A DNA stretch of 64,000 bases from JAIOQJ01 sp963718635 (lineage in GTDB: Bacteria; Planctomycetota; Planctomycetia; Gemmatales; Gemmataceae): NCBI GenBank assembly GCA_963718635.1, contig OY970367.1:1488001-1552000 (forward strand), written 5' to 3'. Every line of letters starts with the position of its first letter. Position 1 is the first letter of the stretch. The notes beneath the pieces were generated by a model. That model did not search any database and was not told the DNA's origin. It was given only the letters and a program-made list of their open reading frames with translations. Made by a program: the position numbers and the translations under genes. Positions 50,329-58,337 of this stretch are shown piece after piece.

Positions 50329-51168
50329 TCACCAGTCCAGACTCGTTCTCTTCTCGGGCGTAGCGCGGTCGTTGCGGTTGAGTTGTCTTTCGTGCTGCAG
50401 GCGTCTGGCCGTGAGCTGAAGCGCTTCGCGCGTTTGTTCCGGAGAAAGCGGTTCGACTTCGTCGCTGTCGGCAATCACCCTGGCCCGGCTCGGCGCAGGC
50501 TTAGCGAAACCACCCGGCTTTTTGGTTTTGTCGCCATCGGCAAGTTCCGGCGTCTCCTGTTTCACCTCGCTTGGAATCGCTTTCTTTGCCTCCTTGCCCT
50601 TGCCGGTCTCGCTATCGGCAGCCGATTTCTTTTCTGCCATTTTCGATTTTGCCGCTTCGGCCTTATCGGGACCATCATCGTCGTTCGGCGCCGGCTTCTG
50701 AGTGGTTTTAGCCCGTGCTTTGTTCCAAAGCAACTTGGCGAGCTCCAAATTGTACTCCGCATCTTTTCGCAAGTCCGCTTCGGGCATGGCATCAAGGCAG
50801 GATTCGAACCATCGGATGGCTTCACGCAACACTTTGAAGTCCCTGGCATCGGCCTGCTTCATCAAACAATCGCCGAGATTGTATAACGCCTTGCCTCGCC
50901 GCGCCTCGGGAATAGCAGCGTCATCCAGGGCCATGCGGAAATGGCTTTCCGCGTTGCGATACTCTTTCAGGTGATAATAGGCAGTTGCTTTGTTGAACGC
51001 GACTAAGCCGGGATCAACGGTCGTCTCTTGCGCTTGCTGATAGAGTTGCAGAGCACGCGCGTAGTCGCCTTGTTCAAGCGCCTGATTGCCATTTTGAATC
51101 AACGCGTCGTCTGGTGCAGTCAAGACAACCGCCAGCAGGGCGGCGGCAATCGTATATTTAGTCTGCAT
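50329..51168 (-). CDS. Secreted TPR protein
   Basis: From ATG 51168 (MQTKYTIAAALLAVVLTAP signal) the protein carries TPR units: NGNQALEQGDYARALQLYQQAQE, AFNKATAYYHLKEYRNAESHFRMAL and KALYNLGDCLMKQADARDFKVLREAIRWFESCLD. The second half is long, charged and Lys/Glu/Ala-rich, probably disordered. The layout resembles BatC/BatE-like TPR proteins that accompany VWA/MoxR genes, but none is adjacent. The longer frame to 51297 would break the signal peptide. It converges on the glycosyltransferase with only 14 bases between. Confidence 0.8.
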   Translation of the reverse strand: MQTKYTIAAALLAVVLTAPDDALIQNGNQALEQGDYARALQLYQQAQETTVDPGLVAFNKATAYYHLKEYRNAESHFRMALDDAAIPEARRGKALYNLGDCLMKQADARDFKVLREAIRWFESCLDAMPEADLRKDAEYNLELAKLLWNKARAKTTQKPAPNDDDGPDKAEAAKSKMAEKKSAADSETGKGKEAKKAIPSEVKQETPELADGDKTKKPGGFAKPAPSRARVIADSDEVEPLSPEQTREALQLTARRLQHERQLNRNDRATPEKRTSLDW

Positions 51169-51305
51169 TGGTCGTCTCAGAACGGTTGAAGAAAAGTAAT
51201 TGGCTCTCCAGCGCTCGGGTTTATTTTCCACCTCGAAGCCGACGAAAACAAGTGGAACAAGATTGATATCCAATGCAGGGCGATATAATTTCTGCACGAA
51301 AAATT

Positions 51306-51385
51306 ATGACAAAAAGGTGTTGGCAAAAAAATGAGAGAAGAACAGGTTTCGATTTCATTTTTTTGCCAACATTTTTCTGCCATGG
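51306..51385. repeat. AT-rich palindromic repeat ATGACAAAAA..GGCAAAAA, copy 2
   Basis: Arms ATGACAAAAAGGTGTTGGCA and GCCAACATTTTTCTGCCAT enclose AAAAATGAGA...TCATTTTT. The core ATGACAAAAANNTGTT(T)GGCAAAAA matches 37612. It lies between the Nudix stop and the TPR gene on the minus strand. Confidence 0.85.
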
Positions 51386-51433
51386 TTCTTTTCACATTTG
51401 TAAAATGATTTCGGTCATTCGTTTTGCCACAAT

Positions 51434-51916
51434 TTAACCCGATTCATCTTCTCGCTCCGGTTCCATAACTCTCAGCAACTCATCGAGCAGTGGAATCTGA
51501 GCGCTGATGATTTTACGGCGGGCTTCGCTTATCCCGAAGAATTCGGCTCTATCGATTTCGGCAAATTCCATCTGCCGGCCCGAGCGCGGAGGCCATTCCA
51601 TGCTGAAGGTGTTGCTGACGATCGCCCCCGGGTCGCAGTCGCCCTCAAAAGCCCAGGCATGAACGATTTTTCCACCCTTTTGTTTCACTGGCGTCAAAGC
51701 CTTGAAGGGGCCCGTTGGGATTACGCCTGTCTCCTCAGTGAACTCCCGTTTGGCTGCTTCAAGCAACTCTTCACCCGGTTCTACCTCACCTTTCGGGATG
51801 GTCCACGCCCCTTCGTCCTTATTGCGGAAAAAAGGCCCTCCCGGATGAGCGAGCAGGAGCTCTAATCTGCCTTTATGAAGGCGGTACATCAAAAGGCCGG
51901 CGCTAATACGCGGCAT
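51434..51916 (-). CDS. Nudix hydrolase
   Basis: From ATG 51916 (MPRISAGLLMYRLHKGRLELLLAHPGGPFF) the protein reads GEVEPGEELLEAAKREFTEETG, a perfect Nudix box (GX5EX7REUXEEXGU) that binds Mg2+ for cleaving nucleoside diphosphates linked to X. An intact SD (AAGGAG) overlaps the stop of the alkB gene just upstream, so the two are coupled and ATG 51916 is preferred over 51937. The substrate class (damaged nucleotides, ADP-ribose, Ap4A) is open; pairing with alkB favours damaged nucleotides. Confidence 0.94.
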   Translation of the reverse strand: MPRISAGLLMYRLHKGRLELLLAHPGGPFFRNKDEGAWTIPKGEVEPGEELLEAAKREFTEETGVIPTGPFKALTPVKQKGGKIVHAWAFEGDCDPGAIVSNTFSMEWPPRSGRQMEFAEIDRAEFFGISEARRKIISAQIPLLDELLRVMEPEREDESG

Positions 51917-51923
51917 GGAATGG

Positions 51924-52514
51924 CTACTCCTTCGCAATCCACCGAAAGGTGAGATTGATGCGCTCGCCCACGTTCTGTTTCGTTTTCGGGACTTCGTGCT
52001 TCCAAAAGTGCTGCATGGCGCCGGCCATGATAATCAGGGTTCCGTGTCCTACGGAAAATGTTTTAATCTCTCGGGTGGCATTATGCCTGATTCGAAAAAG
52101 CCGGCCGGCGCCCAAAGATAGAGAACCGATCAAATTTCCCATTTCCGGTTCATCGTCGGCATGCCAGCCGATGCTGTCCGACCCCGTGCGGTAGCGGTTC
52201 AACAGGCAGTAATTGTATTCGCCGGCGATGGCTTCGATACTTCGCTTAATTTGGAGCAACGAAGCAGTCCAAGGCAGCGCCCGATTCTCCGTACCGGAGT
52301 AATGGTAGACGACGCCTTCATCGCCGAAAGATGCAGTGAGGCGGGGTTGCAGCCGGCCGAAGACTCCCTGCTTCTGCTCCCAGCACGTGTGGTCCCTCAG
52401 CTCGGCGAAGAAACGATCGGCGGCATCTACGGGAAAAAAACGTTCCTCGTAAAGGAGCAGCCCGCCATCGGCAAGTTCGAGTCGGGTCACGTTGCATCTC
52501 TTGTCGAAGTACAC
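51924..52514 (-). CDS. alkB: AlkB-type 2OG-Fe(II) dioxygenase (nucleic acid repair)
   Basis: AlkB oxidatively removes methyl groups such as 1-methyladenine and 3-methylcytosine from DNA or RNA. The 196-aa protein has RLQPRLTASFGDEGVVYHYSG and CLLNRYRTGSDSIGWHADDEPEMG (HxD iron ligands), HGTLIIMAGAMQHFWKHEVPK (second His) and RINLTFR (2OG-binding Arg). The order and size match AlkB. GTG 52514 is used; a later GTG (52490) is possible. It is the first gene of the alkB-Nudix pair, and the spacer to the DUF1549 gene contains two repeat hairpins. Confidence 0.9.
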   Translation of the reverse strand: MYFDKRCNVTRLELADGGLLLYEERFFPVDAADRFFAELRDHTCWEQKQGVFGRLQPRLTASFGDEGVVYHYSGTENRALPWTASLLQIKRSIEAIAGEYNYCLLNRYRTGSDSIGWHADDEPEMGNLIGSLSLGAGRLFRIRHNATREIKTFSVGHGTLIIMAGAMQHFWKHEVPKTKQNVGERINLTFRWIAKE

Positions 52515-52531
52515 AGATGGATTGAGTTTTT

Positions 52532-52614
52532 GGCGAGCCAGGAGCGTAAGCGACTGGATTTTCTATCAGCAGTTAAGGATTTCTCCGGTTGCTAATTAAT
52601 GCTCTCGGTTCGCC
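52532..52614. repeat. GGCGAGCCGGGAGC hairpin repeat, copy 4
   Basis: GGCGAGCCAGGAGCGTAAGC... pairs with the degenerate arm ...GCTCTCGGTTCGCC. It is more eroded than the others and lies in the divergent space upstream of alkB. Confidence 0.78.
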
Positions 52615-52627
52615 ACAAGCGCCAGAC

Positions 52628-52700
52628 GGCGAGCCGGAAGCGTCAGCGACTGGAGATTTCGCTTCAGCAAGACTCCAGTCGCTGACGCTCCAGGCTCGCC
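52628..52700. repeat. GGCGAGCCGGGAGC hairpin repeat, copy 5
   Basis: GGCGAGCCGGAAGCGTCAGC.../...GCTGACGCTCCAGGCTCGCC with a 25-base middle part including GACTGGAG/CTCCAGTC. It lies 14 bases beyond copy 4, a tandem pair. Confidence 0.88.
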
Positions 52701-52807
52701 AGAATCCCTTGGTAATTTGCGAAACCCTTCCAACCCCCATTGCATCCAATCTATCGATCAAGCAAAATACTATTTCCGCCGGGATGATTCTCTTCGAGAT
52801 ATTCGCT

Positions 52808-55006
52808 ATGCGTTTGCGGTCGTGGAATTGCTATCTTTCGCTTGTCTACTTGTGCTCGTTCATCGCAACGGCTGCTGCCGAACCCGTTGATTTCAACCGC
52901 GACATCCGACCGATCCTTTCGAATTATTGCTTCAAATGCCATGGACCTGGAACGCAAAAGAGCGGGCTACGACTCGACTTGAGCGAAGTCGCTTTGAAGA
53001 AACGGGCCGTCGTGCCGGGCAAACCGGACGAGAGTAAACTTCTAACGCTTATTGCCGCTGCGGATGAAGAGCGCATGCCGCCCGCTTCGGTAAGCGAGCG
53101 TCTGCCACCGGAGAAAGCCGCCAAGCTGCGCGCGTGGATTGAACAGGGGGCGAACTTTGCACCTCACTGGGCCTTTGCCGTGCCTCGGAAGGCCGCGACA
53201 CCGGCCAATCACAATCCGATCGACTATTTCATTCGGGCGAAACTCGATGAGGCCGGTTTGCGCCCGTCTCCTCCTGCGAACGCCCGCACGCTCATCCGGC
53301 GAGTCTCGCTCGATTTAGTCGGGTTGCTACCGACGCCTACTGAAGTGAACGAGTTCGTTCGCGCATCGGCCATCAACTCGGAGAAGGCCTACGAGGAATT
53401 GGTCGATCGCCTGCTTGCCTCGCCGCATTATGGCGAACGCCAGGCACGGTATTGGCTCGATATGGCCCGTTATGCCGATTCAAACGGCTTTACCATCGAT
53501 GGTCAGCGTTCCATTTGGCCTTACCGCGACTGGGTGATCGACGCCTACAATCGCGATCTACCTTTCGACCAATTCACCGTCGAACAGTTAGCCGGCGACC
53601 TTCTGCCGAATCCGACTCAAGAGCAATTGATTGCCACCGGATTTCACCGCAACACGCCCGTGAATGAAGAAGGTGGCTCAGACCCCGAACAGTTCCGCGT
53701 CGAGCGAACGATCGATCGGACGAATACGACGGGGGCCGTCTGGCTGGGCCTTACCGTCGGCTGCACCCAGTGCCACAATCACAAGTTCGATCCGCTCTCG
53801 CAAAAGGAATACTATTCGCTCTATGCTTTCTTCAATTCGGTCAACGATCAACCGCTGCGTCTCGGCACGCCGGAGCAGGAGAAGCAGTTAAAAGACCTGG
53901 GCTTGGCTTTGGCGGAAGCCCGAAAGCATCAAACCGCTGACAAGAAATCAACGCCCGAGGCGATGCGGTTGCAAAAGGAAGTCAAGGAACTTGAGCAACG
54001 GATCAAGTCCACCTTGATTGTTCGCGAAGGAGCGCGAACGACAAACATTCATCTCAGAGGCGACTTTCTGCAAAAGGGCGATGTCGTAACGCCCGGAACG
54101 TTTGCAGTCTTGCCGCCGTTGAAAGCAGGCGGCGTGGCGCCGACTCGGCTCGACCTCGCCCGTTGGCTCGTGAGTGCCGACAACCCCTTAACGCCGCGCG
54201 TGGTCGTCAACCGGATGTGGCAGCAATACTTCGGCAAAGGAATTGTGGAAACCGAAAACGATTTCGGCATGCAGGGCCGTCTGCCGACCCATCCGGAATT
54301 GCTCGACTGGCTGGCTATTCAGTTCGTCGAATCGGGCTGGCGCGTGAAGAAGATGCACCGGTTGATGGTGCTGAGCGCGACCTATCGCCAGGAATCGCTC
54401 CATCGCACTGATGTGGCTGCGAAAGATCCGAACAATTTGCTGCTTGGCCGTCAGAATCGGCTGCGCGTCGAAGCAGAAATCATCCGTGATGCCGCTCTAT
54501 GCGCCAGCGGCCTGCTCAGCCGTAAGGTCGGAGGGCCCGGCGTCTACCCGCCGCAACCAAAAGAGATTTTTAACTTCACCCAAGGGAGCAAACCTTGGCC
54601 GGAAAGCCAAGGTCCCGACCGCTATCGACGTGGCATGTACACCTTTATATGGCGGCAAAGCCAGCACCCGCTGCTGACGACGTTCGATGGCGCCGACGCT
54701 CAGGTCGCATGTACAAGGCGCAACCGCTCGAATACTCCGTTGCAGGCGCTGCACCTTGCCAATGACCCCGTCTTCGTCGAATTCGCGGAGGCGCTTGGTA
54801 AGCGCATCATCAAGGAAGTGCCCGCTGACGATGAGGCTCGAATTGATTTCGCTTTCGAACTCTGTTTCAGTCGGCAGGCAACAGATGATGAACGCGTGCG
54901 CTTCTGCTCTTACCGCGATCGCCTGAAGCAAGAATCGGCCGAAAAAGCGTGGATGATGATCGTGCGCGTTCTGTTGAACCTCGACGAATTCGTGACGCGA
55001 GAGTAG
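52808..55006 (+). CDS. PSCyt1/DUF1549/DUF1553 planctomycete cytochrome
   Basis: From ATG 52808 (MRLRSWNCYLSLVYLCSFIATAAA signal) the protein has PVDFNRDIRPILSNYCFKCHGPGTQKSGLRLD, a PSCyt1 haem c motif (CFKCH). DUF1549 covers LDEAGLRPSPPANARTLIRRVSLDLVGLLPTPTEVNEF, GERQARYWLDMARYADSNGF and GCTQCHNHKFDPLSQKEYYSLYAFFNSVND, with a second CxxCH. DUF1553 then has VNRMWQQYFGKGIVETENDFGMQGRLPTHPELLDWLA. This is a common planctomycete gene followed by a DUF1501 gene, as here. At about 733 residues it is on the short side because no insert is present. Function is undemonstrated; a redox or sugar-related role is often guessed. Confidence 0.95.
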   Translation: MRLRSWNCYLSLVYLCSFIATAAAEPVDFNRDIRPILSNYCFKCHGPGTQKSGLRLDLSEVALKKRAVVPGKPDESKLLTLIAAADEERMPPASVSERLPPEKAAKLRAWIEQGANFAPHWAFAVPRKAATPANHNPIDYFIRAKLDEAGLRPSPPANARTLIRRVSLDLVGLLPTPTEVNEFVRASAINSEKAYEELVDRLLASPHYGERQARYWLDMARYADSNGFTIDGQRSIWPYRDWVIDAYNRDLPFDQFTVEQLAGDLLPNPTQEQLIATGFHRNTPVNEEGGSDPEQFRVERTIDRTNTTGAVWLGLTVGCTQCHNHKFDPLSQKEYYSLYAFFNSVNDQPLRLGTPEQEKQLKDLGLALAEARKHQTADKKSTPEAMRLQKEVKELEQRIKSTLIVREGARTTNIHLRGDFLQKGDVVTPGTFAVLPPLKAGGVAPTRLDLARWLVSADNPLTPRVVVNRMWQQYFGKGIVETENDFGMQGRLPTHPELLDWLAIQFVESGWRVKKMHRLMVLSATYRQESLHRTDVAAKDPNNLLLGRQNRLRVEAEIIRDAALCASGLLSRKVGGPGVYPPQPKEIFNFTQGSKPWPESQGPDRYRRGMYTFIWRQSQHPLLTTFDGADAQVACTRRNRSNTPLQALHLANDPVFVEFAEALGKRIIKEVPADDEARIDFAFELCFSRQATDDERVRFCSYRDRLKQESAEKAWMMIVRVLLNLDEFVTRE

Positions 55007-55012
55007 CAACTC

Positions 55013-56347
55013 ATGAACAGCAACACCGACCTCAATGCAATCGCCGCACTCGGTCAGACGCGCCGCCATTTCTTCCAGAATTGCGGAGTCGGCCTGGGTT
55101 CGATGGCGCTGGCTTCATTGCTGAATCAGGATGCGACAGCCACGAGCGCAACCGCGCCACGGCAAACTCATTTCGAGCCAAAAGCGAAAGCCGTCATCTT
55201 CATCTTCATGGCAGGTGGCCCGAGCCAATTAGAGTTATTCGAGCCAAAGCCTGAATTGAATAAACTGAATGGCCAGCCGCCCCCTTCATCGTTCACAAAA
55301 GGCAAGCGCTTTGCCTTTCTGAAGCCTGATGCGAAGTTGCTCGGTAGCCGGCGAAAGTTCGGTCAATATGGCCAGTCCGGTGCGCCGCTGAGCGAACTGC
55401 TTCCCTATCACCGCGAAATTGTGGATGATGTCTGCTTCGTGAAAGGGATGAAAACCGATGTATTCAACCACGGGCCAGCCAAGGTCTTCGTGAACACCGG
55501 TTCGCCGCAGTTCGGCCGTCCGAGTATGGGATCGTGGATCAGCTATGGCATCGGCAGCGAAGCGAACAGCCTGCCGGCTTTCGTCGTGCTGCAATCGGGG
55601 CCGCGCGGCCCGCGCGGCGGCGCTTCGCTTTGGTCGAGCGGTTTTCTTCCTACTATTCACCAAGGGGTTCCCTTCCTGAAGGGCTCTAACCCGGTCCTTG
55701 ATCTCGAGACGCCGAAGGGGATTGATGCCGCGCAACAGCGTGATTTTGTCGACACCGTTCGCGATTTGAATCGCCAGCATTTCCAAGCCACGAGCGATGC
55801 GGAGATCGAGACGCGCATCGCCGCCTACGAGATGGCCTTTCAAATGCAGACGAGCGCACCGGAGTTGGTTGATCTCGCACGCGAAAGCAAGAAGACGCTT
55901 GATCTATATGGCGCCGTCCCAGGCAAGCCGTCGTTTGCGGCGAACTGCCTGATGGCCCGTCGGCTTGTCGAACGCGGCGTTCGCTTCGTGCAGCTTTACC
56001 ATACCGATTGGGATCATCACGGCGGCGGCGAAAATTTGGAAGGGGCACTCGAGAAGATCTGTCTGGAAACTGATCGAGCTTCCGCTGCGCTTGTCAAAGA
56101 CTTGAAACGGCACGGCCTGCTCGATTCCACGCTCGTCGTCTGGGGCGGAGAGTTCGGCCGTACGCCGATGGGCGAGCCCGCGGCTCCATCGGCCGCGACC
56201 ATCACATCGACGCCTATACCATGTGGCTTGCCGGCGGCGGCATCAAGCCTGGCTACATGCACGGTCGGTCGGATGAGATCGGCTACAACGTGGTTGAAAA
56301 CCCGGTCCACGTCCACGACCTGCAGGCTACGATTTTGCATCAACTAG
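55013..56347 (+). CDS. DUF1501 protein, N-terminal part (frameshifted)
   Basis: DUF1501 proteins are exported by Tat; TRRHFFQNCGVGLGSMALASLL is a twin-arginine-like signal. KAVIFIFMAGGPSQLELFEPKPELNKLNGQ, GAPLSELLPYHREIVDDVCFVKGMKTDVFNHGPA, NTGSPQFGRPSMGSWISYGIGSE and RFVQLYHTDWDHHGGGENLEGALEK are family signatures; the last resembles alkaline-phosphatase-fold metal sites. The frame goes wrong after GEFGRTPMGE near 56180. It lies seven bases after the DUF1549 gene, and the two are probably one operon. Confidence 0.93.
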   Translation: MNSNTDLNAIAALGQTRRHFFQNCGVGLGSMALASLLNQDATATSATAPRQTHFEPKAKAVIFIFMAGGPSQLELFEPKPELNKLNGQPPPSSFTKGKRFAFLKPDAKLLGSRRKFGQYGQSGAPLSELLPYHREIVDDVCFVKGMKTDVFNHGPAKVFVNTGSPQFGRPSMGSWISYGIGSEANSLPAFVVLQSGPRGPRGGASLWSSGFLPTIHQGVPFLKGSNPVLDLETPKGIDAAQQRDFVDTVRDLNRQHFQATSDAEIETRIAAYEMAFQMQTSAPELVDLARESKKTLDLYGAVPGKPSFAANCLMARRLVERGVRFVQLYHTDWDHHGGGENLEGALEKICLETDRASAALVKDLKRHGLLDSTLVVWGGEFGRTPMGEPAAPSAATITSTPIPCGLPAAASSLATCTVGRMRSATTWLKTRSTSTTCRLRFCIN

Positions 56348-56442
56348 GCCTCGATCACACGAAGCTGACCTATCGCTACCAAGGCCGCGATTTCCGACTG
56401 ACCGACGTGCATGGCGATGTAGTACGCGAGATTATTGCGTGA
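56221..56442 (+). CDS. DUF1501 protein, C-terminal part (frameshifted)
   Basis: Sense starts near 56180 (GSIGRDHHIDAYTMWLAGGGIKPGYMHGRSDEIGYNVVENPVHVHDLQATILHQLGLDHTKLTYRYQGRDFRLTDVHG). GRDHH...MWLAGGGIKxG and HDLQATILHxLGLDH are the closing motifs of the DUF1501 fold. Confidence 0.93.
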   Translation: MWLAGGGIKPGYMHGRSDEIGYNVVENPVHVHDLQATILHQLGLDHTKLTYRYQGRDFRLTDVHGDVVREIIA

Positions 56443-56459
56443 CGTGCTAGCGCGTCAAC

Positions 56460-56620
56460 CAGGCCGAATCTTCGGTGTAGAGTCGCTGCCGTCACGGGAA
56501 AGACAGGATGGAAAGCCATAGGCCATCCTGTAATTCCTGTTAATCCTGTCGAAAATAAAGCCTGAATTGGTGAGTGCATCATCCAGGCCGAATCTTTGGG
56601 TACAGTCGCTGCTCCAGGCT
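56460..56620. repeat. Direct repeats AGGCCGAATCTTCGGTGTAG and ACAGGATGG inverted repeat
   Basis: AGGCCGAATCTTCGGTGTAGAGTCGCTGC (56460) recurs as AGGCCGAATCTTTGGGTACAGTCGCTGC (56584). Between them GACAGGATGG...CCATCCTGT can pair. Confidence 0.6.
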
Positions 56621-56707
56621 CACCAAAAGTGCCATCGAGCTTGTCGTTCGCCGTTCTCCATCAATAGATTAGCGCTTTCAATATCACCTTGGCGAATGGG
56701 GAAATCG

Positions 56708-56932
56708 ATGCTTGGAACCAAATTGGACGTCCGCGCTTTCTTGGATCGTGTAAGCGTGGAGCTGGGACGCATCGATCCGCTGGAAGTGAAAAAACTGGCC
56801 GATTCGATGTACGAGCGCTACGAAAAAGGGCGGTTCATCTTCGTGATCGGCAACGGCGGCAGCGGCTCGAACGCTTCGCACTTTTGCGAAGACATCGGCA
56901 AGGGAACGTTGACGCGCGGCCGACTTCGATAA
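56708..56932 (+). CDS. SIS-domain isomerase, N-terminal part (frameshifted)
   Basis: From ATG 56708 (MLGTKLDVRAFLDRVSVELGRIDPLEVKKLADSMYERYEKGRFIFVIGNGGSGSNASHFCEDIGKGTL) the fragment shows a GmhA-like SIS domain: RFIFVIGNGGSGSNASHFCEDIGKG is the sugar-phosphate loop of phosphoheptose isomerases. Sense stops near 56920. Confidence 0.82.
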   Translation: MLGTKLDVRAFLDRVSVELGRIDPLEVKKLADSMYERYEKGRFIFVIGNGGSGSNASHFCEDIGKGTLTRGRLR

Positions 56933-57329
56933 TGACGCCAAGAAACGTGTCAAGATTCTGAGTTTGACCGACAATACGCCTTATATTCTGGCCTGGGGCA
57001 ACGATGAAGGATTCGACCGCGTGTTTGTCGAGCAGTTGAAGAATCTTGGCTCCGCTGGAGATTTGCTAATTGCCATCAGCGGCTCGGGAAATAGTCCGAA
57101 TATTTTAAAGGCGGTCGAATGGGCTAACCGCCATGACATGACCACTTACGGATGTACGGGATTCAGCGGCGGAAAACTTCGCGATTTAGCTCATCATAAT
57201 TTGCACGTGCCGCTCGACGACATGGGAATAGTGGAATCAATCCACTTGACCGCATTCCATTGGGTCGTGGACGATCTTCATCGCCGCATTTCACTCGATT
57301 GTTCGCCGAAGTCGACCCGGATTGCGTGA
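56930..57329 (+). CDS. SIS-domain isomerase, C-terminal part (frameshifted)
   Basis: Continues as ADFDNDAKKRVKILSLTDNTPYILAWGNDEGFDRVFVEQLKNLGSAGDLLIAISGSGNSPNILKAVEWANRHDMTTYGCTGFSGGKL. ISGSGNSPNIL is the second SIS signature. The complete protein (56708-57329) of about 207 residues matches D-sedoheptulose-7-phosphate isomerases (GmhA), or other SIS sugar-phosphate isomerases. Its 3' end falls inside the GGATTGCGTGAGCAATCGGG repeat. Confidence 0.85.
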
Positions 57330-57427
57330 GCAATCGGGTTCTGGCTCTGAGCGAACTTCATAATCCTTACCCGACTGCTGACGCAGTTTAGCTCGCCTTT
57401 GCGTGCCGATGGCGAGCCGACTTTTTC

Positions 57428-58186
57428 TTATCGGTGTACCCGGCCGCCAGTTGAACGTTTGCCAGCGGGGGTTCCGCCGACGGCGCCGCCGGAAGGCCCT
57501 GAGTAGGCATCGGTTGCTTCATCATTTCCTTCAAGCTCGACATCATATTCGCTGCTGCCGAGTGCCGCTTCCAACTCGGCTTCGTCGGGATCGCCAGACC
57601 CCACGTTAGTTCCCGCTAGTCCCCCAACCGCAGTGCCGCCGCCAGGAGTGCCTGAGGCATGCACATCTGAATGTCGATCGCGTTTTGTTGTGCGCTTGGT
57701 AAACGAAGCCTGATCGCCATCCACGGCAGTTCGCCGGCCGTCTTCGGTCCAATCTTCGTGGCCGGCGATGGTATCGTTCCAATTTTTTGGGCGCCCATCA
57801 TTCAAATTAACCATTGGCGCATCTTTTAACTTTTCCGCGCAAGCGGTGCAGTAGCGGGCATACGGCAAGGCTTCCAATCGTTCGGGAATGATGTTCGTGT
57901 TGCAGTTTTCGCATGTGCCGTAAGTGCCGCTGTCGAGACGCCCCAACGCGGCCACTACTTCTGTCTGCAAATATTCTTCATTCTCAAGAAGTGTAGCGCT
58001 CAATTCCTGGTTATAAGCCTCAGCGCCTAAATCCCCCAAATGCATTGGCGTGGAGGAGAGATTGCCGCCTTCAGCGCTTCCGGAGGAATTCCGAGCTTCT
58101 GCTTCCAATGAGGCGGTATTGCTGCCCAGACGCGTAACGAGTTGCTGCAACTGGATGCGATATTTTTCGAATGATGATGCGGCCAT
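57428..58186 (-). CDS. DksA/TraR-type zinc-finger protein with long disordered tail
   Basis: From ATG 58186 (MAASSFEKYRIQLQQLVTRL) a coiled-coil helix pair (ENEEYLQTEVVAALGRLDSGTYGTCENCN) leads into the C4 zinc finger GTCENCN...YCTACAEKL. That is the DksA/TraR fold that acts on RNA polymerase. The expected acidic tip DxxDxA is not seen in the loop between helices. About 125 residues of Gly/Ser/Asp-rich, likely disordered sequence follow the zinc finger (VHASGTPGGGTAVGGLAG...), which ordinary DksA lacks. It is monocistronic on the minus strand. A transcriptional or stress role is inferred. Confidence 0.85.
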   Translation of the reverse strand: MAASSFEKYRIQLQQLVTRLGSNTASLEAEARNSSGSAEGGNLSSTPMHLGDLGAEAYNQELSATLLENEEYLQTEVVAALGRLDSGTYGTCENCNTNIIPERLEALPYARYCTACAEKLKDAPMVNLNDGRPKNWNDTIAGHEDWTEDGRRTAVDGDQASFTKRTTKRDRHSDVHASGTPGGGTAVGGLAGTNVGSGDPDEAELEAALGSSEYDVELEGNDEATDAYSGPSGGAVGGTPAGKRSTGGRVHR

Positions 58187-58337
58187 TACGACCTCCGATC
58201 CGACCATCGAGAAATGTCAAGAATGGCTTGGAAATGATGCATTGATCGTGCCAAGAGTTTGTAAAGCCGGCGAAGGTGAAACGGCGAAAAGCCGAAATGA
58301 ATCAGGAGCGCGCCTAAGTTAGGATGTCGCTCAATTT

